Origin: Pirellulales bacterium
GTDB taxonomy: Bacteria; Planctomycetota; Planctomycetia; Pirellulales; Thermoguttaceae
NCBI GenBank assembly: GCA_013360685.1
Contig: JABWBD010000024.1
Location: 1 to 36,206, forward strand
Direction: 5' to 3'
DNA: 36,206 nucleotides
Below are positions 25,152-34,941 of the stretch, piece after piece. Positions within the stretch are counted from its first letter, which is position 1; the number at the start of each line of letters is the position of its first letter. The notes beneath the pieces were generated by a model. That model ran no database searches and was not told the DNA's origin. It saw nothing but the letters and a program-made list of their open reading frames with translations. The position numbers were made by a program, and so were the translations under genes.

Positions 25152-26622
25152 GCGGCGTTTCCTGGCGGGTGGGATCGGGTGCGTGTGATGGCTCGGCGCC
25201 GTGGACTACCTGATCGATGACATCCCGAGCGCTATAGGAATTCGCCCCACGCTTGAGGAATCGCGCGACATCTGCGACGTCATCGCCGGATGTGACCAGC
25301 GGTTTTTCTTTTTGCCCAGCGAGTGGGACCTGGGCCAAGCCGACGTTTGCCAGCAAAGCGTTGCAGATGCACTTGCGGCCGAGCGTCTCGGCCTCGGTCC
25401 CGCCCTTCTGAACGTAGTCGGCGATCGGCTCCGCCGGACAGCGCCAGCCAAGCATCCCATTGGACCGCTTGTGCGCGTGGCGCAGGTAGCCCAGGTCGCA
25501 CACACGGGTTCTTGCCGCATAGGCGGCATCGTCGGAGAGCGTGCCCTCAAGCGGCACGACCTTGAAAGGAAACCCGGTGGGCGAGGCAACAGGGTCGGTA
25601 AACGCATTGGACCGGCCGGCGCCGCTTGCGGCGAGCACTCGCTCCTTCAGGTCGGCAGACAAGTCGGATTCGTCGCAATAGGCAAAGGCGGTCCCGATCT
25701 GGACTCCGGCCGCTCCCGCGTCGAGGGCCTCGCGAAGCCGGCCGGGCCTCGCGTAGGAGCCGGCAAGCCAGAAAGGAAGACCCAGTGCCCGGATTGCTGC
25801 CAGGTCGGGCATGTCGCGCTTGCCGTAAACCGGTTGGCCATCGTCGGCCAACTGCTGGATTCCTCGCGGCGGCGCGTTGTGGCCGCCCGCGGTGAAGCCC
25901 TCGACCACGAATCCATCGACTCGGCCGTTGGACTTCTTCGCCAAGGCGCCGGCGAGCGTGGCGGACGAAACGATCGCGACGAACCGGGGGCGGGCCAGGT
26001 CCGGTGCACCCTGCTCGAGAAAGCCTCGCGGGTCAAATCGCGTGAAGTGCTCTTCTTCGCAGGCAGCTCCTGCGACATTCAGGCGAAGTTCCACCGGCTC
26101 ACCGGCGGCCAGATGGTCCAGAACACCGGGAATGGTTCGGGGAATACCCGCGCCCATAAGGACCCACGACACCCCCGCGAGCATCGCTCCAAGAAGCGAG
26201 GGGAGCGTCGGCAACTGGATCTTCTCCAGGTAATTGATCCCCACAGGGTTGCTGTGGTTTTCCTTGGCCAGGAACACTTCGACGAAACTCCCCATCACCA
26301 GCAATTCCTCGCACTGGCGATTGGGCCGCTCCGAGAAGATCTGGTGGAGCCTGAACGGCTCGCTTTCCGCCTTGCCGCCCGGAATGAAATGCCTGTCAAG
26401 AACCCTCCGCGCGGCCGCTTTCACAGGGAAATGGCCCAGGGCGCGTCGGACATGGCCGCCAGGATCGCCCAGTTGCAGCCGTCTGGCGAGGATTACATCC
26501 AAGGCGGTTCCCGACACAACACCCAATTGCCCCGCCCGGGAAACGGCGCGCGCAAGGCGCCAACCGGAAACCCCGGCTCCCATTCCGCCCTGGATGATGA
26601 TCGGCAGTGGCCCGTTGCTCAT
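25144..26622 (-). CDS. Nitronate monooxygenase-family flavoprotein
   Basis: Predicted 492 residues, FMN-binding TIM barrel. N-terminal IIIQGGMGAGVSGWRLA is the family start; GFTAGGHNAPPRG carries the catalytic-type His, GLPFWLAGSYARPGRL and GAAGVQIGTAFAYC bind phosphate of FMN. Family members oxidise nitronates or, as FabK/PfaD relatives, reduce enoyl-ACP; the long C-terminal part with GRKCICNALLANVGL is not typical of the short NMO class, so a PfaD-like or planctomycete-specific role is possible. ATG 26622 is chosen because the first barrel strand begins within ten residues; an extension to 27081 is rejected. Operon with the SET gene. Confidence 0.85.
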   Translation of the reverse strand: MSNGPLPIIIQGGMGAGVSGWRLARAVSRAGQLGVVSGTALDVILARRLQLGDPGGHVRRALGHFPVKAAARRVLDRHFIPGGKAESEPFRLHQIFSERPNRQCEELLVMGSFVEVFLAKENHSNPVGINYLEKIQLPTLPSLLGAMLAGVSWVLMGAGIPRTIPGVLDHLAAGEPVELRLNVAGAACEEEHFTRFDPRGFLEQGAPDLARPRFVAIVSSATLAGALAKKSNGRVDGFVVEGFTAGGHNAPPRGIQQLADDGQPVYGKRDMPDLAAIRALGLPFWLAGSYARPGRLREALDAGAAGVQIGTAFAYCDESDLSADLKERVLAASGAGRSNAFTDPVASPTGFPFKVVPLEGTLSDDAAYAARTRVCDLGYLRHAHKRSNGMLGWRCPAEPIADYVQKGGTEAETLGRKCICNALLANVGLAQVPLAGQKEKPLVTSGDDVADVARFLKRGANSYSARDVIDQVVHGAEPSHAPDPTRQETPHG

Positions 26623-27112
26623 GAAAACTCTTTGTGAATTGCTTAAGCTTATCCCATCGACCGCCTCCGTGCAATCCCGCTCCCCCTCTTGTGACGCAAT
26701 CCCCGCTTGTGTCCGGCTGTTGGAAACGAGCAACCCCATCGGTATCCGGCAGTCGGAGCACGTCATCGATGTCGGGGGATCGGCAAGGCACCTGACGAGC
26801 ACATGGGCGGGATCGCAACGATCGGTGGGCGAGGATTTCCGCACTCGCAGCGATCCTCCGGTGGTTTTCACGCACGGAAACTTGTGATAGAATACGGGCC
26901 GGTATGGGCAAGCATCGGCGGGCCCATTCAGCTTCCCTCCACATAATCTTCGCTCCAAGTCGCCCAAAGCGCGACGTGCCGCGGAAGTTCTCTGGATCGC
27001 GGCTGATTGGCGGGTCGTTCCTGTTGTGCTTTGCCGAACGCCTGCTTCACCGACGGCGTGCCGGCTGCCGAGCAGCGACATTTCGCAATCATCAACTGAA
27101 AAGGGGGAAGTC
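26623..27112. other. 490-bp divergent intergenic region
   Basis: No gene found. It separates the flavoprotein gene (minus) from a small plus-strand gene and includes the candidate promoter at 26865-26893. No riboswitch-like fold was recognised. Confidence 0.4.
26865..26893 (+). promoter_or_regulatory. Candidate extended -10 promoter
   Basis: TGATAGAAT has TG plus a one-base gap before TAGAAT (26888-26893), an extended -10. TTTTCA (26865-26870) is a weak -35 at 17 bases. Transcription would run towards the gene at 27113 with a leader of about 210 bases. Confidence 0.35.
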
Positions 27113-27496
27113 GTGGATGTGCAATCCGTTTCTGTGCCGTCCCACGGTCCGACATTGCGCCAGCGGTCTCTGCGGCATCGGCTGCGCTCGTTGCCCTTGG
27201 CCGGCGCGGTTCACCTGGCTGCCGAAGCGTTCTTTCGCTTCCGGTATCGCGCCGTGCGGGCCGACGCCCTCTGGTCGGAAACCGAACACGTCTGGTTGGG
27301 CAGCGAGACCTTTCTGCACTGGGCGATGTGGGACGCTGCCATCGACATCCCGTGGGTCGTGGCTGCCGCGGCCGATGCCCCTCCGGACGGCGACGAACTG
27401 CGGAAAGCAGTCCGCGCTGAACTGAAGGCGTACTGGACCGAACAGGTTGCGGGCCTGCCTCGGAAGAAGTCCCCGGGATGGCTGCCGCTGCCGTAG
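27113..27496 (+). CDS. Small protein of unknown function
   Basis: Predicted 127 residues from GTG 27113, chosen because AAGGGGGAAG lies upstream. Rich in Ala, Arg and Trp; AVHLAAEAFFRFRYRAV, SETFLHWAMWDAAIDIPWVV and LKAYWTEQVAGL form probable helices. No family recognised. Lone gene between the flavoprotein and the chemotaxis operon end. A start at 27026 is possible but lacks support. Confidence 0.55.
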   Translation: MDVQSVSVPSHGPTLRQRSLRHRLRSLPLAGAVHLAAEAFFRFRYRAVRADALWSETEHVWLGSETFLHWAMWDAAIDIPWVVAAAADAPPDGDELRKAVRAELKAYWTEQVAGLPRKKSPGWLPLP

Positions 27497-27516
27497 AACA
27501 CGCGCGCGGTGTGCTT

Positions 27517-27591
27517 GAGGCCCGAACTCAACTCCCCTCTCCCGCTTTGCTCCTAGGGGCAGGGGGTGAGGGCAGTCGGAGTTCTGTTGGG
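27517..27591. repeat. Dispersed 75-bp intergenic repeat, copy 2
   Basis: Matches 12962-13036 with four mismatches. Here the CCCTCTCCC (27535-27543)/GGGTGAGGG (27564-27572) pairing lies between two convergent genes, so it could act as a transcription end point in both directions. Outer ends GAGGCCC and GGGCCTC (27517-27523 and about 27589-27595) also pair. Confidence 0.85.
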
Positions 27592-27728
27592 GCCTCGTAG
27601 TCAAGACCTTCCCCTCATACGCATGCTGCCCCCGCAACGATCACACGCATCATCAAACGGATTCTCGATCGCGCTCTTCTGCTGGTCCGGCGCTGCGCCG
27701 AGCGCCCTTTCGGCAACGCCGGCGCCGA

Positions 27729-28793
27729 TCACGCAGGAGCAGCGTGCGACATGGTGCGAAGCAAGGCCATGATGCGTTCCGGGATGCGGTCCAGGGGCAC
27801 GATTTCTTCGGCTCCGCCCAGGGCGATGGCCTCTCTCGGCATGCCGAAGACGACGCAACTCGATTCGTGCTCCGCAATCGTCCGCGCGCCGGCCTGGCGC
27901 ATGGCGAGCAGGCCCGAAGCGCCGTCGGCCCCCATGCCGGTAAGAATCACGCCGACGGCATTGCCGCCGATGTAGCGCGCGGCGGATTTGAAAAGGACGT
28001 CGACCGAGGGGCGATGGCGGTTGACCGGCTCGCCGAGCCCCACCCGGACCGAATAACTCGCGCCGCTGCGGACGACTGCCATATGATAACCGCCCGGGGC
28101 CAACAGGGCCTGTCCCGTGAGAACGCGATCACCGTCCTGCGCTTCCTTCACGCGGACGCGGCAAACGCCGTCCAGCCGCCGGGCGAAGGAACGCGTGAAC
28201 CCGGCGGGCATGTGCTGCACGATGACGGTACCCGGCGCATCGGCGGGCAGAGCGGTCAGCACATCGTAAATCGCTTCAGTCCCGCCCGTCGAAGCGCCGA
28301 TCGCAATCACTTTCTGCGTGCTCTGCAAGAGGGCCTGGCTGCGCACGGGAGCCGGAGGGGCGGCCGGGTGGGACCGCCCGGCGCCTCGCAGTTTGGCCCG
28401 CGCGGCGATCATCACCTTTTCGACAATCTCCGCACCGAGTTCCATGGTCCCCGAGGCAACGTCGATCTTCGGTTTGGATACAAAATCAACGGCCCCCAGT
28501 TCCAGGGCGCGGAGCGTGGTCTGGCACCCCGTCTCGGTCAGCGAGGATACCATAACGACCGGCATGGGCCGGGCGCGCATGAGCTTTTCCAGAAACGTCA
28601 GCCCGTCCATGCGGGGCATCTCGACGTCGAGTGTCAGGACGTCCGGCTGCAGCGACTTGATCTTCTCCCAGGCGATGTAGGGGTCCTGTGCGACGCCGAC
28701 GACGGAAATCTCCTTCTCCTGACGGAGGATCTCGGAGAGCACTTGGCGCATGAGGGCCGAATCGTCGACGATGAGGACTTTGATAGGAGGCAT
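27729..28793 (-). CDS. cheB: Chemotaxis protein-glutamate methylesterase CheB
   Basis: Protein of 354 residues. Receiver domain 1-125 with acidic pair DD (10-11), phospho-acceptor Asp56 ([12 protein letters not shown]) and Lys in VSKPK; methylesterase domain from about 158 with Ser168 (IGASTGG), His194 (VQHMPAGF) and Asp290 (TGMGADG), the full catalytic triad. Phosphorylated by CheA, CheB removes methyl groups from receptors. It starts eight bases after the CheR-CheD stop, without a clear ribosome site, so translational coupling is likely. Confidence 0.97.
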   Translation of the reverse strand: MPPIKVLIVDDSALMRQVLSEILRQEKEISVVGVAQDPYIAWEKIKSLQPDVLTLDVEMPRMDGLTFLEKLMRARPMPVVMVSSLTETGCQTTLRALELGAVDFVSKPKIDVASGTMELGAEIVEKVMIAARAKLRGAGRSHPAAPPAPVRSQALLQSTQKVIAIGASTGGTEAIYDVLTALPADAPGTVIVQHMPAGFTRSFARRLDGVCRVRVKEAQDGDRVLTGQALLAPGGYHMAVVRSGASYSVRVGLGEPVNRHRPSVDVLFKSAARYIGGNAVGVILTGMGADGASGLLAMRQAGARTIAEHESSCVVFGMPREAIALGGAEEIVPLDRIPERIMALLRTMSHAAPA

Positions 28794-28800
28794 GACGGCA

Positions 28801-30561
28801 TCAGAACAAGGTGACGTTGTCGTTCCGAGGGTGTTTCACTTCGTCCGCGGCTTGCCGGCGGTAGCGTTCTTCCAGTTCGACGACACGGTCGCGGTGCTGG
28901 AGGACCTTGACGAAGGCCCTGCCGGAATCGCTGAGGAAATGGACTCGTAGCGGGTGCTCGCCGCCGAGACGCTCAGCAACCAGCGGGATGTTCTCTATCT
29001 CGAGGAATTCCCGGACAAATCGGCAGTTCTGGCGGCCGACGTCCAGGCTGAGGCGGTGCAGCCCGAGCACGTTGGCCCCGCCAAATGCCTTGGCGCGAAG
29101 GCGGCGGCGGTCGCCGCCGAGCGTCATGATCTCGTTGATCAACAGCTCCATGGAGTGTACGCCGTACCGTGCGCACGCACGAGGATCCGATGCATGAAAG
29201 GGAAGCATGAAGTGGTTCATTCCGCCGATATGCCTTTCGGGATCGAACAGGCAGGCGGCGACACAGGAGCCCAGCAGTGTCGAGATTTCGGCCGGCCCGT
29301 GGAAGGCGGCGTACTCGCCCGCAATGATCTCGTGCCGCCGTACTCCATGCGGCGTCGGCGTCTGAAAAGCAGTGCCTTGCTTCGCGCACGCGTCCTGCGC
29401 CGGGCGAGTCGCTCCCGTCGGCGGCTCCTCCCTCTCGGTCGTTCGCCCGGCAAGGCGGGCCTGCGCAATGCGAGCGTCTCGGGAAAGGCCCGCAGGACGG
29501 TCGTTCCCGGTCGCCGCGGCGGCCTGAGAATGCCGTGCCCCGGCCGTTCTTCCCTCGACCGATCGCCCGGTCGCCCGCCGCCCGTTGCCGATCGAGGACT
29601 CTTGCCGGATCGCGGGCGCACGGGCCTGCTGCGGTCCGGCCTCGACTGGCTCCAGGGCCGGCCGGACACGGCCCGACCGCGTGCGCCGGTACACGGTGTT
29701 GCCCTGTGCCTCGAAGACCTCGGAGAGCCAGTAAAGGTTCTCCGAATGGCCGAGCACGAGGTACCCCCGATCGACCAATTGGTCGGCCAGTCGCAGCAAC
29801 AGGCCTCTCTGCGTGGCGGCATTGAAGTAGATGATGACGTTGCGGCAGAAGATAACGTCGCAAGGACTTCGCAATGGCCAAGGGTGTTCGAAGAAGTTGA
29901 TCTGCCGAAACGTGACCATCCGCCGCAGATCGTCCCGGACCTGGCAATAGCCCTCCCACTTCCCGGTTCCACGAAGAAAGTAACGCCGCTGGATCGGCTC
30001 GTCGAGATGCGCGATCCGGTCCAGGGAGTAGACACCTTCTTCCGCCGTGCGGAGCACGTCAGTGTTGATGTCCGAGGCAAGGATCCGGACGTCCCACGCG
30101 CCGATCGGCCCGAAATGCTCCAGAAGCGTGATCGCGATCGAGTAGGGCTCCTCGCCCGTCGAACATCCGGCGCTCCAGATCCGCAGGCGCCGCGGCCCGC
30201 CCCGGGCCGCGCGCTGCTTGATTTTGGGAAAAACGACGTCGCGGAGGAAAACGAAATGATGGGGCTCGCGGAAGAAATCGGTCTTGTTGGTGGTGAGGCA
30301 GTTGATCATCCGCTGACGTTCCGTGCCTTCCGGATCGCGCCTGGCGAGGTGTTCGAGATACTCCCGGTGAGTCCGCAGTTTGAGCGCGTTGAGTCGTTTT
30401 GCCAGCCGCGAACAGACCAGCGACCGCTTGGCGTCGCTGAGCGTAATGCCCGCCTCGCGGTAGATCAAGTCGCGGACGGTCTCGAAGTCCTCGTCTGGAA
30501 TGCCGAAGATGCCGCCAGGCGAAGGCAGGGAATCAGGGAGACTCGCTCCAAGGGTAGGCAT
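28801..30561 (-). CDS. CheR-CheD fusion: receptor methyltransferase plus deamidase
   Basis: A single frame of 586 residues. CheR part about 18-292: N-terminal helical domain ([14 protein letters not shown]), [16 protein letters not shown] motif [12 protein letters not shown] (130-141), FCRNVIIYF and GHSEN. Its beta-subdomain [13 protein letters not shown] aligns without gaps with RGTGPHEGLVRVR of E. coli CheR, the part that binds receptor pentapeptides. A low-complexity Arg/Ala/Gly linker (about 293-405) leads to a CheD domain (about 406-560): STLLGSCV with Cys433 and GGMNHFMLP with His450, 17 residues apart as in known CheD. CheR methylates receptor glutamates; CheD deamidates receptor glutamines. 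No frameshift is seen between them. Start ATG 30561 has no clear ribosome site. It lies between the receptor genes and cheB. Confidence 0.95.
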   Translation of the reverse strand: MPTLGASLPDSLPSPGGIFGIPDEDFETVRDLIYREAGITLSDAKRSLVCSRLAKRLNALKLRTHREYLEHLARRDPEGTERQRMINCLTTNKTDFFREPHHFVFLRDVVFPKIKQRAARGGPRRLRIWSAGCSTGEEPYSIAITLLEHFGPIGAWDVRILASDINTDVLRTAEEGVYSLDRIAHLDEPIQRRYFLRGTGKWEGYCQVRDDLRRMVTFRQINFFEHPWPLRSPCDVIFCRNVIIYFNAATQRGLLLRLADQLVDRGYLVLGHSENLYWLSEVFEAQGNTVYRRTRSGRVRPALEPVEAGPQQARAPAIRQESSIGNGRRATGRSVEGRTAGARHSQAAAATGNDRPAGLSRDARIAQARLAGRTTEREEPPTGATRPAQDACAKQGTAFQTPTPHGVRRHEIIAGEYAAFHGPAEISTLLGSCVAACLFDPERHIGGMNHFMLPFHASDPRACARYGVHSMELLINEIMTLGGDRRRLRAKAFGGANVLGLHRLSLDVGRQNCRFVREFLEIENIPLVAERLGGEHPLRVHFLSDSGRAFVKVLQHRDRVVELEERYRRQAADEVKHPRNDNVTLF

Positions 30562-30601
30562 GGGATGGATGGATTCATGGAATGGTGGACTGGCAGGACA
30601 G

Positions 30602-30615
30602 AGCGGTGGACCGCT
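30602..30615. repeat. Small hairpin upstream of CheR-CheD
   Basis: AGCGGT-GG-ACCGCT, perfect arms, in the 158-base gap between the second receptor gene and the CheR-CheD start. It might slow transcription or mark an mRNA processing site; its role is not shown. Confidence 0.4.
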
Positions 30616-30719
30616 GGGAGAACGGGTTGGCGGATTGTGCCTTCGGACGATCCGAGCTTCCTTCCGCCCGTGGCCGCCGGCGGAGCTGCCCGTGTGGCAG
30701 CCCCCCGGCGAGCGGTTGG

Positions 30720-32486
30720 TCAGAACTCCTCGAATCCGCCATGCCCGTTCCTGCCCGCTCCGGCGCCGGCCAACTCCAGTTGGGCCAACGGCTCTTCCTG
30801 GGACGCGGAGACTTCATGGTTCGGGAAGACCGGTGGCTTGGGGTGAACCGGCGTGAGCGGTTTCTTCGCCGCCGGTTTCTTTCCCGTGGCAGCCGCCTGC
30901 GCAGGTGCGGCGCAGGCCGTTGCGGCCGGGCGCTGCGAGCCTTCCTCCAACTTGAAGCGGGCAACCAGGGTCTGAAGTCGTTCCGCCTGCGAGGCCAGGC
31001 CTTCGGCCGTGCCGGATAGCTCCTCGGTCTGGCTGGCGTTGGCCTGGGTCACCTGGTCCATCTGGGTGACCGCCTTGTTGACCTGCTCAATGCCGCTGGT
31101 CTGTTCGCGCGAGGCGGCGGCGATCTCCGAAACGATGTCGGTTACGCGTTTTACGGCGCCGACGATCTCCTCCAGCGACCTGCCCGACTGGTTGACCAGG
31201 TCGGAGCCGGTTTCCACCTTGCGGACCGAGTCTTGGATGAGGCCCTTGATCTCCTTGGCGGCGGCGGCGCTCCTTTGGGCCAGGTTGCGGACCTCGCCGG
31301 CCACGACGGCGAAGCCGCGCCCCTGTTCTCCGGCGCGGGCGGCTTCCACCGCGGCGTTCAGCGCCAGGAGGTTCGTCTGGAAGGCGATCTCGTCGATGGC
31401 CGTGATGATGTCGGCGATCTTCTTGGAAGCGGTGTTGATCTCGGCCATCCCGCGGACCGCGTCGCCGACCACGCGGCCGCCTTTCTCGGCTACCTCGCGG
31501 GCCCCGGCGGCCAACTGGTTGGCTTGTTGGGCGTTGTCGGCGTTCTGCCTTACCGTGGCGGTGATCTCTTCCAGGCTGGAAGCCGTTTCCTCCAGGCTGC
31601 ACGCCTGCTCCTGGGCCCCGCTGGAGATCTCCTCGGAGGCCGACGAGAGCTGCTGCGCCGCGGCGGCCAGTCCGTCGGCCACGGCGCGGGTCTCTTGTAG
31701 AGCTGCTCGGATCGATTCGATCGCCTCGTTCAACGCCCCGGCCATTTGCCCCACTTCGTCCTTCGTATCAATCTCTAGCCCCGCCGTGAAATCGCCCGCG
31801 GCGACCGTCTTCAGGACCCTGACGGTCTTGGCCAGCGCATTGCCGAGTGAGCGGGCGATCAGCCAGCCGAACACGAAGGCAACGAGCACTCCGACCGCCA
31901 CCAGCCCGCTGACCAACCGCAAAGCGCCGGCGCAGAGAGCTTCGCTGGCCTCGTGAGTTTGGAGAGCCTCCTTTTCGTTGAAACGGGCAAGGTCGACGTA
32001 GTCCTGGTCCATTTCGTCGGCCATGGCCTTGACGACGGCCGCCGCTCGGCAGGCTTCGTCTTTCTTGCCCTCGGCGGCAAGCTTGACCGCTTCGTCGACA
32101 CGTGCCGTGTACGCGGCAAAGTCGTCCTTGATTTCTGCAACCAAGGGTTTCTCGAAGGCCGTATCGGATGTTTCCGCGACCTTTGCCAACTCCCCCTGGA
32201 ATTCCCGGACGTGCTCGTCGATCGCCTTGCGGGAGGCGCCGATGGCTGCTGGGTCGGTCTGGAGAACGGCCCAGAGCGTCTCCCGGCCGATGTCGGAGAG
32301 GAGGATGTTGGTTTCCTTGATGGACGACAGGGGCAGCAGGTTGCCGTTGTAGGTGGCCTCGACGTTGCCGCCGATGGCCCTCATCTGAACGACTGCGATC
32401 GCCGACACGCTGCCGAGCATCGCGGCCAAGAAGAGAAACGACGCAACCAGCTTCGTGCGCGCTTTGAGATTCCGGAACCAATTCAT
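30720..32486 (-). CDS. Methyl-accepting chemotaxis protein with HAMP
   Basis: Predicted 588 residues from ATG 32486 (GAAAGGG upstream). Membrane segment about 12-33, four-helix-bundle-type ligand domain about 35-188, second segment about 190-212, HAMP about 212-262, then the cytoplasmic coiled coil with tip [21 protein letters not shown]278-Q279 is seven residues from E285-E286, fitting deamidation/methylation heptads. After about residue 520 a Pro/Ala/Lys linker ends in GGFEEF, a CheR-tethering pentapeptide by pattern. Second of two adjacent receptors with near-identical signalling parts. Confidence 0.95.
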   Translation of the reverse strand: MNWFRNLKARTKLVASFLFLAAMLGSVSAIAVVQMRAIGGNVEATYNGNLLPLSSIKETNILLSDIGRETLWAVLQTDPAAIGASRKAIDEHVREFQGELAKVAETSDTAFEKPLVAEIKDDFAAYTARVDEAVKLAAEGKKDEACRAAAVVKAMADEMDQDYVDLARFNEKEALQTHEASEALCAGALRLVSGLVAVGVLVAFVFGWLIARSLGNALAKTVRVLKTVAAGDFTAGLEIDTKDEVGQMAGALNEAIESIRAALQETRAVADGLAAAAQQLSSASEEISSGAQEQACSLEETASSLEEITATVRQNADNAQQANQLAAGAREVAEKGGRVVGDAVRGMAEINTASKKIADIITAIDEIAFQTNLLALNAAVEAARAGEQGRGFAVVAGEVRNLAQRSAAAAKEIKGLIQDSVRKVETGSDLVNQSGRSLEEIVGAVKRVTDIVSEIAAASREQTSGIEQVNKAVTQMDQVTQANASQTEELSGTAEGLASQAERLQTLVARFKLEEGSQRPAATACAAPAQAAATGKKPAAKKPLTPVHPKPPVFPNHEVSASQEEPLAQLELAGAGAGRNGHGGFEEF

Positions 32487-32634
32487 GGAATTACCCTTTC
32501 TTGTCACACGGCAGACCCGCGATGATCGGCGGGACTGCGGTACGTCTTCGTTGCTGTCGTCCTGCTGCACGGCGGCCGGCTCTCGTCTTGGGCCGGCCTC
32601 GGCCGCAGGGCCTTGCCGATACGGACTCAAGCGG

Positions 32635-34221
32635 TCAGAATTGTTCGAAGCCCGGGCGGCTGCAACCGTCGGCTGCGATCCCCACCAGCTCGCGCTCAAC
32701 GGCGTCTTCGAGCGATTCCTCGCGGCGCGGCTTGGCGGCATTCGCGGCCGGCCTCTTGCCGCGGGACGCCGCCGCGCTCCGTGTGGCCTTCTTGGCCGAA
32801 ACCGCGCCTTGTTTGACCAGATTGAACTGTGCGACCACCTGTTGGAGCTGCGCCGCCTGGGCGGCCAGCGCTTCGGCGGTGCTGGAAAGTTCTTCCGTTT
32901 GCGAAGCGTTGCCCTGGGTGACCTGGTCCATCTGGGTGACGGCCTTGTTGACCTGCTCGATTCCGCTGGCCTGCTCTCGCGAAGCGGCCGCTATTTCCGA
33001 GACAATGTCGGTCACGCGCTTCACCGAACCAACGATCTCCTCGAGACTCTGGCCCGACTGGTTCACCAATCTCGTACCGTTTTCGACCTTGGCAACCGAG
33101 TCCTGGATGAGACCCTTGATCTCCTTGGCCGCGGCCGCGCTCCGCTGCGCCAAGTTGCGGACCTCCCCTGCGACGACGGCGAAGCCGCGCCCCTGCTCTC
33201 CGGCACGAGCCGCTTCGACGGCGGCGTTCAGGGCGAGCAGGTTGGTCTGGAAAGCAATCTCGTCGATGGTGGTGATGATGTCGGCGATCTTCTTCGAGGA
33301 GGCGTTGATCTCGTTCATCCCGTGGACCGCGCGCCCGACGACTTCGCCCCCCTTCTCCGCAACCCCGCGAGAGTTGTTCGCGAGCTGGTTCGCCTGTTGG
33401 GCGTTGTCGGCGTTCTGCTGGATGGTGGCGGTGATTTCTTCCAGGCTGGAGGCGGTCTCTTCGAGGCTCGAAGCCTGTTCCTGCGCGCCGGAAGACAGTT
33501 CCTCGGCGGCCGCGGCGAGTTGCTGGGAGGCAGTGGCGACCGTATCGGCGATCGACGATACCTGGACCAATGCTCTGCCGAACCATCGTGCCATGACCCA
33601 ACCAAACCCGACGGCAAGAAGCGTACCCGCACTGACCAGTGCGGTGACGAGCCGGAAGCTCGCTTGATACGTCTGTTCGCTCGCCTCGTGCACGGCGCCG
33701 GCCTGGGCCTCCTTGAGATGCGCAAACTCCGTGAAGTTCTTCTCCATTTCCTCGACGAAGGACTTCGACTGCTCCACCCGGCTGACTGCGGCGTCGATCT
33801 CGCCCTTGGCGGCCTGTGCTGCGATCCCGCGGGCCAGGGCCGCATATTCCGTGAAGTGTTCCTTGATCTCTTCTACGAGCTTCTTTTCTTCGGCCGTTTG
33901 CGCTCCCTGCTCCACGCTCGCGAATCCGGTCGCGAAAGCGCTGAGGTGCCCTTCCATGTTCTGACGCGTCGAGTCGATGTCCGCCTTCTCCCTCTCCGTG
34001 CAGGCCAGGAGCATATTGCGGCCGATCTCCGAAAAATCGATGGCCGCCTCTTTGATCGCCGAGACCTGCAGGAGGCCGTCGTTGTACGTCTTCTCGACAA
34101 AGCCGTCGATTGCCTCCATTTTCGCGAGGGTGAAAATCGAAACGCCGCCCAGGATGCCTGCCACGAGCAGGAATGCCGACAGCAGTCTCGCCCGGGCGCT
34201 CAGTCGATGAAACCACTTCAT
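32635..34221 (-). CDS. Methyl-accepting chemotaxis protein without HAMP
   Basis: Protein of 528 residues from ATG 34221 (AAAGGAA upstream). Membrane segment about 12-33, ligand domain of the same four-helix type to about 188, second segment about 190-211, then [20 protein letters not shown] directly, with no HAMP-like stretch of about 50 residues. Q233-Q234 and E240-E241 are heptad-spaced. The tip and signalling coil nearly match the neighbour gene. The tail ends PGFEQF. The pair probably arose by duplication, with loss or gain of HAMP. Gap of 148 bases to the next gene. Confidence 0.95.
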   Translation of the reverse strand: MKWFHRLSARARLLSAFLLVAGILGGVSIFTLAKMEAIDGFVEKTYNDGLLQVSAIKEAAIDFSEIGRNMLLACTEREKADIDSTRQNMEGHLSAFATGFASVEQGAQTAEEKKLVEEIKEHFTEYAALARGIAAQAAKGEIDAAVSRVEQSKSFVEEMEKNFTEFAHLKEAQAGAVHEASEQTYQASFRLVTALVSAGTLLAVGFGWVMARWFGRALVQVSSIADTVATASQQLAAAAEELSSGAQEQASSLEETASSLEEITATIQQNADNAQQANQLANNSRGVAEKGGEVVGRAVHGMNEINASSKKIADIITTIDEIAFQTNLLALNAAVEAARAGEQGRGFAVVAGEVRNLAQRSAAAAKEIKGLIQDSVAKVENGTRLVNQSGQSLEEIVGSVKRVTDIVSEIAAASREQASGIEQVNKAVTQMDQVTQGNASQTEELSSTAEALAAQAAQLQQVVAQFNLVKQGAVSAKKATRSAAASRGKRPAANAAKPRREESLEDAVERELVGIAADGCSRPGFEQF

Positions 34222-34368
34222 GGATCGTTCCTTTCCGGATGTTCTTGATTGGGTGTTGTTTCTCGCGTGGGCGTTCTTGCCCGGCGCGCTGCGGATGCGG
34301 CAACAGCCTGGGACCTCGCACGGACCCGGCCGACGACGATCTCCGTCCGGGCCGGCGTCGCGGTCCGT

Positions 34369-34866
34369 TCAGGCAGCCGGCGGATCGATTGCGTCGAGCC
34401 GGTCGCCGGCAATCAACTTGTCGATATTCAACAGAAGCACCAGTTTCTCGCCGACCTTGCCCATGCCTCGGAAGAATGAAGTATCCAGGTCGCCGCTCAC
34501 TTCGGGCGTCTCTTCAACCTGGTCCGTGGGGATGTTGAGTACGTCGGACACCGCGTCGACCACCAGTCCGACGACTCGGCTGCCCACGCTGACCACGATG
34601 ATCACGGTGAACTGGTTGTAGTCCGCATGAGGCATGCGGAAGCGGCAGCGGAGGTCGATCACGGGGACTACGGTGCCGCGCAGGTTCATCACTCCCTTGA
34701 CATAGTCGGGTGCATTGGGAATGGGCCGGATCTTGGAATAGCCCTTGATCTCCTGCACCCGCAGGATCTCGATCCCGTATTCTTCGTCCTCGAGAGTGAA
34801 CGTCAGGAACTGGTCGCTGTCGGTATCGAAACCGGCGGCCCGATCCAGAATCGCTGTGTCCGTCAT
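34369..34866 (-). CDS. cheW: Chemotaxis coupling protein CheW
   Basis: Protein of 165 residues. SH3-like CheW fold: FLTFTLEDEEYGIEILRVQEI, IRPIPNAPDYVKGVMNLRGT, VVPVIDLRCRF, GLVVDAVSDVLNI. It bridges CheA to receptors. GGAG lies before ATG 34866, and the gene lies 75 bases downstream of cheA. The receptor gene starts 147 bases further on. Confidence 0.97.
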   Translation of the reverse strand: MTDTAILDRAAGFDTDSDQFLTFTLEDEEYGIEILRVQEIKGYSKIRPIPNAPDYVKGVMNLRGTVVPVIDLRCRFRMPHADYNQFTVIIVVSVGSRVVGLVVDAVSDVLNIPTDQVEETPEVSGDLDTSFFRGMGKVGEKLVLLLNIDKLIAGDRLDAIDPPAA

Positions 34867-34941
34867 CTACGGTTCTCCTTGTTTCGGTGGGGAATGGAGC
34901 TTGGCCCTTCGGTTCGACTGCCGGGCCCCAAACCGGGGTTC

